The position numbers were made by a program, and so were the translations under genes. This document shows, one piece after another, positions 60,673 through 64,000 of a stretch of 64,000 nt of DNA (position 1 is its first letter; each line of letters opens with the position of its first letter). Under the pieces are notes generated by a model. It searched no databases. It was given only the letters and a program-made list of their open reading frames with translations, and was not told the origin of the DNA. Source of the stretch: Mesorhizobium opportunistum WSM2075 (GTDB lineage: Bacteria > Pseudomonadota > Alphaproteobacteria > Rhizobiales > Rhizobiaceae); NCBI RefSeq assembly GCF_000176035.2, contig NC_015675.1:3848001-3912000 (forward strand). Direction: 5' to 3'.

Positions 60673-62075
60673 TGGACGTCTCGGCGCTCAAACGCGATCT
60701 CGTAGGGCTGAAGATCGACGACAATCCGGCCATCGTCCAGCAGAAGAGCCGCGATTTCTACTGGTACAGCCCGGTGCTCAAGCGGCAGCTCGACCATGTC
60801 ACCGGCGATCTCATCGTGACGCCGAAGAACGAGGCCGAACTGATCCGCGTGCTGGCCGCCTGTCACCGGCATGGCGTGCCGGTGACGCCACGCGGCAGCG
60901 GCACCGGCAATTACGGCCAGGCGATGCCGCTGTCCGGCGGCGTGGTGCTCAATCTTGCCGAGATGAACGAGATCAAGTCGATCGCGCCGGGCCGTGTCGT
61001 GACGGGACCGGGTGCAATCCTGGCCGATATCGACAAGGCGACGCGGGCGCATTCCGGCCAGGAGTTGCGGCTGTCGCCCTCCACCTACAACACTGCCTCG
61101 ATCGGCGGCTTCATCGCCGGAGGCTCGGGCGGTGTCGGCTCGATCAATTTCGGCGGCCTGCGTGATTTCGGCAATGTGCTGCGCCTGCGCGTGGTGACCA
61201 TGGAGGCCGAACCGAAGGCGCTCGAACTCACCGGCGAGGATTTGCACAAGGTGACCCACGCCTATGGCACCAACGGCATCATCTCGGAAGTCGAGATGCC
61301 GCTGACCGCTGCCTATGAGTGGGTCGATGTCATCGTCGGCTTCGACAAGTTCATGGACGCGGCGCGCTACGGCAATGCCCTGGCGTGCCAGGACGGCATC
61401 CTGACCAAGCTGATCACGCCGATCGCCGCGCCCGTGCCGCAGCTCTATTTCAAGCGGCACCAGAAATTCCTACGGGAAGGGCAGAGCATCTGCGTCGTCA
61501 TGGTGGCACGGCATGGGTTGGATGCTTTCCTCGCCTTCACCCGCCGCGCCGGCGGCGAGTTGATCTTCAATGCCGCGACGGCAACGCTGGAGGAGAAAAA
61601 GGGTCTGCCGCCGGCCTATGAGCTGGCTTGGAACCACACCACGCTGAGAGCGCTGCGGGTTGACCCTTCGATCACCTATCTGCAATCGCTCTATCCTTTT
61701 CCAAAGCAGCTGGCGCTGGTCGAGAAAATGGATGCGATGTTTCCCGGCGAGGTGTTTTCGCATCTCGAATTCGTGCGGCTGGACGGCAACATCACCTGTT
61801 TCGGCCTGCCGCTGGTCAAGTTCACCACCGAAGCGCGGCTCGACGGGATCATCCGCCTGCATGAGGAGAATGGCTGCCCGATCTTCAACCCGCACCGCTA
61901 TACGCTGGAAGAGGGCGGCATGAAGCAGACCGACGCGGTGCAGCTCGCCTTCAAGCGCGAGACCGACCCACAGGGGCTGCTCAATCCCGGCAAGATGATC
62001 GCCTGGGAAAATCCGGATTATGACTATCGTTCGGGGCGGACTTTTTTGTTCAGGGGGCTGCAGAGGGTGGGATGA
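60669..62075 (+). CDS. FAD-binding oxidase, GlcD type
   Basis: A 468-residue flavoprotein. The PP-loop FAD site is VTPRGSGTGNYGQAMPLSGG, followed by STYNTASIGGFIAGGSGGVG and NFGGLRDFGNVLRL; the C-terminal cap has FNPHRYTLEEGG and DPQGLLNPGKMI. The family oxidises hydroxy acids such as glycolate or lactate. Its ATG overlaps the amidohydrolase stop, so it may oxidise a product of the same pathway. Substrate unknown. Confidence 0.88.
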   Translation: MMDVSALKRDLVGLKIDDNPAIVQQKSRDFYWYSPVLKRQLDHVTGDLIVTPKNEAELIRVLAACHRHGVPVTPRGSGTGNYGQAMPLSGGVVLNLAEMNEIKSIAPGRVVTGPGAILADIDKATRAHSGQELRLSPSTYNTASIGGFIAGGSGGVGSINFGGLRDFGNVLRLRVVTMEAEPKALELTGEDLHKVTHAYGTNGIISEVEMPLTAAYEWVDVIVGFDKFMDAARYGNALACQDGILTKLITPIAAPVPQLYFKRHQKFLREGQSICVVMVARHGLDAFLAFTRRAGGELIFNAATATLEEKKGLPPAYELAWNHTTLRALRVDPSITYLQSLYPFPKQLALVEKMDAMFPGEVFSHLEFVRLDGNITCFGLPLVKFTTEARLDGIIRLHEENGCPIFNPHRYTLEEGGMKQTDAVQLAFKRETDPQGLLNPGKMIAWENPDYDYRSGRTFLFRGLQRVG

Positions 62076-62089
62076 GGAGAGGTTCGCGC

Positions 62090-62340
62090 TTGAACACCCC
62101 CCTCTGGCCTGCCGGACCGGGCCCTTCGCTGTCGCTCCGGGCGTTCGTCGCTAGGAAAGCCAAGCAATTGGCTTCCCGTCCGCTGCGCGGACCACTCCTC
62201 ACCCCCCGCAAGGGGGGAGATCGGGCTGCCGCAACGCTTTCGCTAATTGGCAGCGTGGCAGGTTGGCCGCAGCGGCCAAGCTGCCAATCTCCCTCCTTGC
62301 GGGGGAGATGCCCGGCAGGGCAGAGGGCGGCGCCTCGCGC
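62090..62340. repeat. GC-rich palindromic repeat element, copy 2
   Basis: CCCCCCGCAAGGGGGGAGAT and, inverted, GCCAATCTCCCTCCTTGCGG then GGGAGATGCCCGGCAGGGC match copy 1 at 59.2 kb. Ends are again C-rich left and AGAGGGCGGCGCCTCGCG right. It fills most of the gap between the oxidase and the next gene. Confidence 0.75.
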
Positions 62341-62361
62341 TAACATAGGGGATGTTTCACC

Positions 62362-62943
62362 GTGAACATCCTCGTCCTCTACGCCCATCCGGTCGAGACC
62401 AGCTTCAATGCCGGCCTGCACCGGGTGATCGTCGAGCGGCTGACGGCGGCGGGTCATGCGGTCGATGACTGCGATCTCTACGCCGAGGATTTCGACCCGC
62501 GGCTGACGCACCAGGAGAGGCTGGATTATCACAATCAGCGCGGCCCCGAAGACGCGGTGGCGCCGTATGTCGAGCGCCTGTTGCGGGCCGATGCGCTGGT
62601 GCTTTCCTATCCGGTCTGGAACTACGGCTTTCCCGCGATCCTGAAGGGCTTCTTCGATCGCGTCTTTCTGCCCGGCGTGTCGTTCAAGCTGGTCGACGGC
62701 AAGGTGCAGCCGTCATTGCACAACATCAAGAAGGTCGCCGCCGTCACCACCTATGGCGGCAGCCGCTTCCGCGCCATGCTGATGGGCGATCCGCCGCGCA
62801 AGCTGATCAAGCGCATGCTGCGCGCCACCGTGAAACCTGGTGCGCCGGTGACATACCTCGCGCATTACGCGATGAACCTGTCGACCGACGACAGCCGCAA
62901 GGCCTTCATGGCCAAGACCGCGGCCAGCATGGATGCCTTCTGA
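62362..62943 (+). CDS. flavodoxin-fold NAD(P)H quinone oxidoreductase
   Basis: A 193-residue protein starting at GTG 62362. It begins MNILVLYAHPVETSFNAGL, has YPVWNYGFPAILKGFFDRVF (flavin and quinone site) and AVTTYGGSRFRAM, matching the NQO/MdaB/ROO family that binds FMN or FAD and reduces quinones by two electrons. It is followed, with an overlap, by a paralogue. Confidence 0.88.
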   Translation: MNILVLYAHPVETSFNAGLHRVIVERLTAAGHAVDDCDLYAEDFDPRLTHQERLDYHNQRGPEDAVAPYVERLLRADALVLSYPVWNYGFPAILKGFFDRVFLPGVSFKLVDGKVQPSLHNIKKVAAVTTYGGSRFRAMLMGDPPRKLIKRMLRATVKPGAPVTYLAHYAMNLSTDDSRKAFMAKTAASMDAF

Positions 62944-63530
62944 TGCGCGCGCTGGTCGTCTATTGCCATCCGGTGCCGGAGAGTTTTTGCGCCGCGATCC
63001 GCGATGCCGCTGTCGAGGTGTTGACGCAAAGAGGCTGGGAGGTGCGGTTGCTCGACCTCTATGCCGAGAAATTCGATCCGGTGATGGGCTGCGACGAGCG
63101 GCGCGGCTACAATAACCAGGCGCCGCGGGACCCGGCGCTGAAGCCGCATTTCGAGCTGCTCAACTGGGCCGAGGCGATCCTCTTCGTCTATCCGACCTGG
63201 TGGTACGGGCTGCCGGCGATGCTGAAGGGCTGGCTCGACCGGGTTTGGGCGACCGATGTCGCCTTCAAGCTGCCGGTGGGCAAGGGGCGGATCAAATCGC
63301 TGATGACGCATGTAACCAAGGTCGGCGTCATCACCACCTGCGGCGCGCCGACCTGGTGGAGCGTCGTAGTCGGCCAACCCGGGCGCAAGACCCTGCTGCG
63401 CGGCATGCGGGCGCTCTGCGCGACGCGCTGCCGGACGTTCTTCCTGGCGCATTATCTGATGGATGCCTCGACGCCACAATCGAGGGCGGCGTTTCTGGGG
63501 AAGGTGAGGGCGAAGCTGGAAAGGTTTTGA
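62943..63530 (+). CDS. flavodoxin-fold NAD(P)H quinone oxidoreductase, tandem paralogue
   Basis: A 195-residue relative of the previous protein: MRALVVYCHPVPESFCAAI, YPTWWYGLPAMLKGWLDRVW and ITTCGAPTWWS correspond to its motifs. Its ATG overlaps the previous stop, so the pair is co-translated and may form a heterodimer or act on different acceptors. Likely arose by tandem duplication. Confidence 0.88.
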   Translation: MRALVVYCHPVPESFCAAIRDAAVEVLTQRGWEVRLLDLYAEKFDPVMGCDERRGYNNQAPRDPALKPHFELLNWAEAILFVYPTWWYGLPAMLKGWLDRVWATDVAFKLPVGKGRIKSLMTHVTKVGVITTCGAPTWWSVVVGQPGRKTLLRGMRALCATRCRTFFLAHYLMDASTPQSRAAFLGKVRAKLERF

Positions 63531-63537
63531 GGGAATT

Positions 63538-63672
63538 AGCGTCCTTCTCCCCGTTCCACGGGGAGAAGATGCCGGCAGGCAGATGAGGGGCAGCGCGAAC
63601 TTTCGAATGCTGGCGCCGCCCCTCATCCGGCCCTTCGGGCCACCTTCTCCCCGTGGAACGGGGAGAAGGAAG
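63538..63672. repeat. palindromic repeat element, copy 3 (variant)
   Basis: CTTCTCCCCGTTCCACGGGG and, inverted, CTTCTCCCCGTGGAACGGGG flank CAGATGAGGGGCAGCG and its inverse CGCCCCTCATCCG. It is a second type of dispersed element and fills the gap between convergent genes. Confidence 0.7.
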
Positions 63673-63678
63673 AGGGCG

Positions 63679-64000
63679 CTACATCTTCGTTCGCTCGGCC
63701 TTGGGATCATACATCGGCTTCAACGACGCCTCTGCTGCAAAACGTTCGCCGGCGATCTCGATCTCGTAGGACGAGGCCAGCACATCGGCCTCGCTCTCGC
63801 CGGGACAGGGTACATAGCCGAGCCCGATCGCACCGCCGAGATGATGGCCGTAATTGCCCGAGGTGATCGGGCCGACGATCTTGCCGTCGCGCAGGATCGC
63901 CTCGTTGTGGAAGAGCAGCGGCTGCGGGTCTTTCAGGCGGAATTGGACGAGCCGGCGTGAGAGTCCGGCCTCCTTCTTGCGCAGCACCGCATCACGGCCG
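63679..64000 (-). CDS. FAD-GcvT dehydrogenase family protein, 3' end only
   Basis: The gene enters from beyond the right edge; about 107 C-terminal residues are visible. GRDAVLRKKEAGLSRRLVQF, GKIVGPITSGNYGHHLGGAI and LKPMYDPKAERTKM are the last barrel of a GcvT domain as in dimethylglycine/sarcosine dehydrogenases. It is a separate, diverged relative of the protein at 24897. The FAD part is not visible. Confidence 0.85.
   Translation of the reverse strand, partial: GRDAVLRKKEAGLSRRLVQFRLKDPQPLLFHNEAILRDGKIVGPITSGNYGHHLGGAIGLGYVPCPGESEADVLASSYEIEIAGERFAAEASLKPMYDPKAERTKM

Noticed and set aside
1..64000. CRISPR array
   Set aside because: No series of regularly spaced identical repeats with unique spacers was seen; the repeats are isolated palindromes or short direct repeats.

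Overview
The window is GC-rich alphaproteobacterial DNA, most likely from a Mesorhizobium or close relative in the Rhizobiales. That inference rests on the mix of a serine-cycle malyl-CoA module, aerobic-type cob gene names and order behind a B12 riboswitch, DUF1515-like and other rhizobial phage genes, and recurring GC-rich intergenic palindromes at 52.4, 59.2, 62.2 and 63.6 kb.

Region 1 (1 to about 24.6 kb) is the right-hand part of a tailed, siphovirus-like prophage read left to right, with most genes overlapping by a few bases. It runs: S49 prohead protease (cut by the window edge), a small head protein, decoration protein D, E-type major capsid protein, an inserted carbohydrate block (a 948-residue glycosyltransferase/methyltransferase fusion, a small membrane protein and an FkbM methyltransferase), head completion and tail terminator candidates, tail tube, tail-assembly chaperone with a probable -1 frameshift extension, tape measure, tail tip and hub genes, tail fibre and lectin-like genes, then a lysis cassette (GH108 endolysin, small membrane proteins, nested Rz/Rz1-like spanins, DUF1515-like holin candidate). 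Two genes run against the operon and look like lysogenic-conversion genes: a small secreted Cys-repeat protein and a sterol-desaturase-family membrane enzyme. A LigD-type ATP-dependent DNA ligase and small phage-like genes follow. The region ends at a perfect tRNA-Arg(TCT) anticodon stem-loop without the rest of a tRNA, next to a direct repeat, which I read as the prophage attachment site. The integrase is not in the window.

Region 2 (24.9 to 34.2 kb) is chromosomal: a dimethylglycine/sarcosine-dehydrogenase-type FAD-GcvT protein, a mipA/OmpR-regulator/histidine-kinase operon, an AraC regulator divergent from two alpha/beta hydrolases with a perfect inverted repeat between them, a DUF302 protein, and a decayed 3' fragment of a second FAD-GcvT gene.

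Region 3 (34.2 to 39.4 kb) is a compact serine-cycle operon (serine-glyoxylate aminotransferase, malyl-CoA lyase, malate-CoA ligase beta and alpha). A LuxR-type regulator whose receiver domain lacks the phosphorylatable Asp lies just upstream.

Region 4 (39.7 to 49.9 kb) holds MgtE, a GGDEF-EVL cyclic-di-GMP protein, a frameshifted HerA-like ATPase, a MerR regulator, a membrane methyltransferase, a DUF1624 acyltransferase with a Cys-rich tail, an MFS carrier and a frameshifted Rieske oxygenase. The two single-base lesions could be true mutations or assembly errors.

Region 5 (50.0 to 54.9 kb) is the B12 block: cobalamin riboswitch, cbtB, cbtA, cobP, cobO, then cobD and cobC head to head with overlapping start codons, and a tyrosine phosphatase.

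Region 6 (55 to 64 kb) looks like uptake and breakdown of a nitrogenous heterocycle or amide: a creatininase-family hydrolase and a RidA protein, divergent from an ABC importer preceded by a near-consensus sigma-54 promoter, then a cytosine-deaminase-like amidohydrolase, a GlcD-type FAD oxidase, two tandem flavodoxin-fold quinone reductases and the 3' end of another FAD-GcvT gene.
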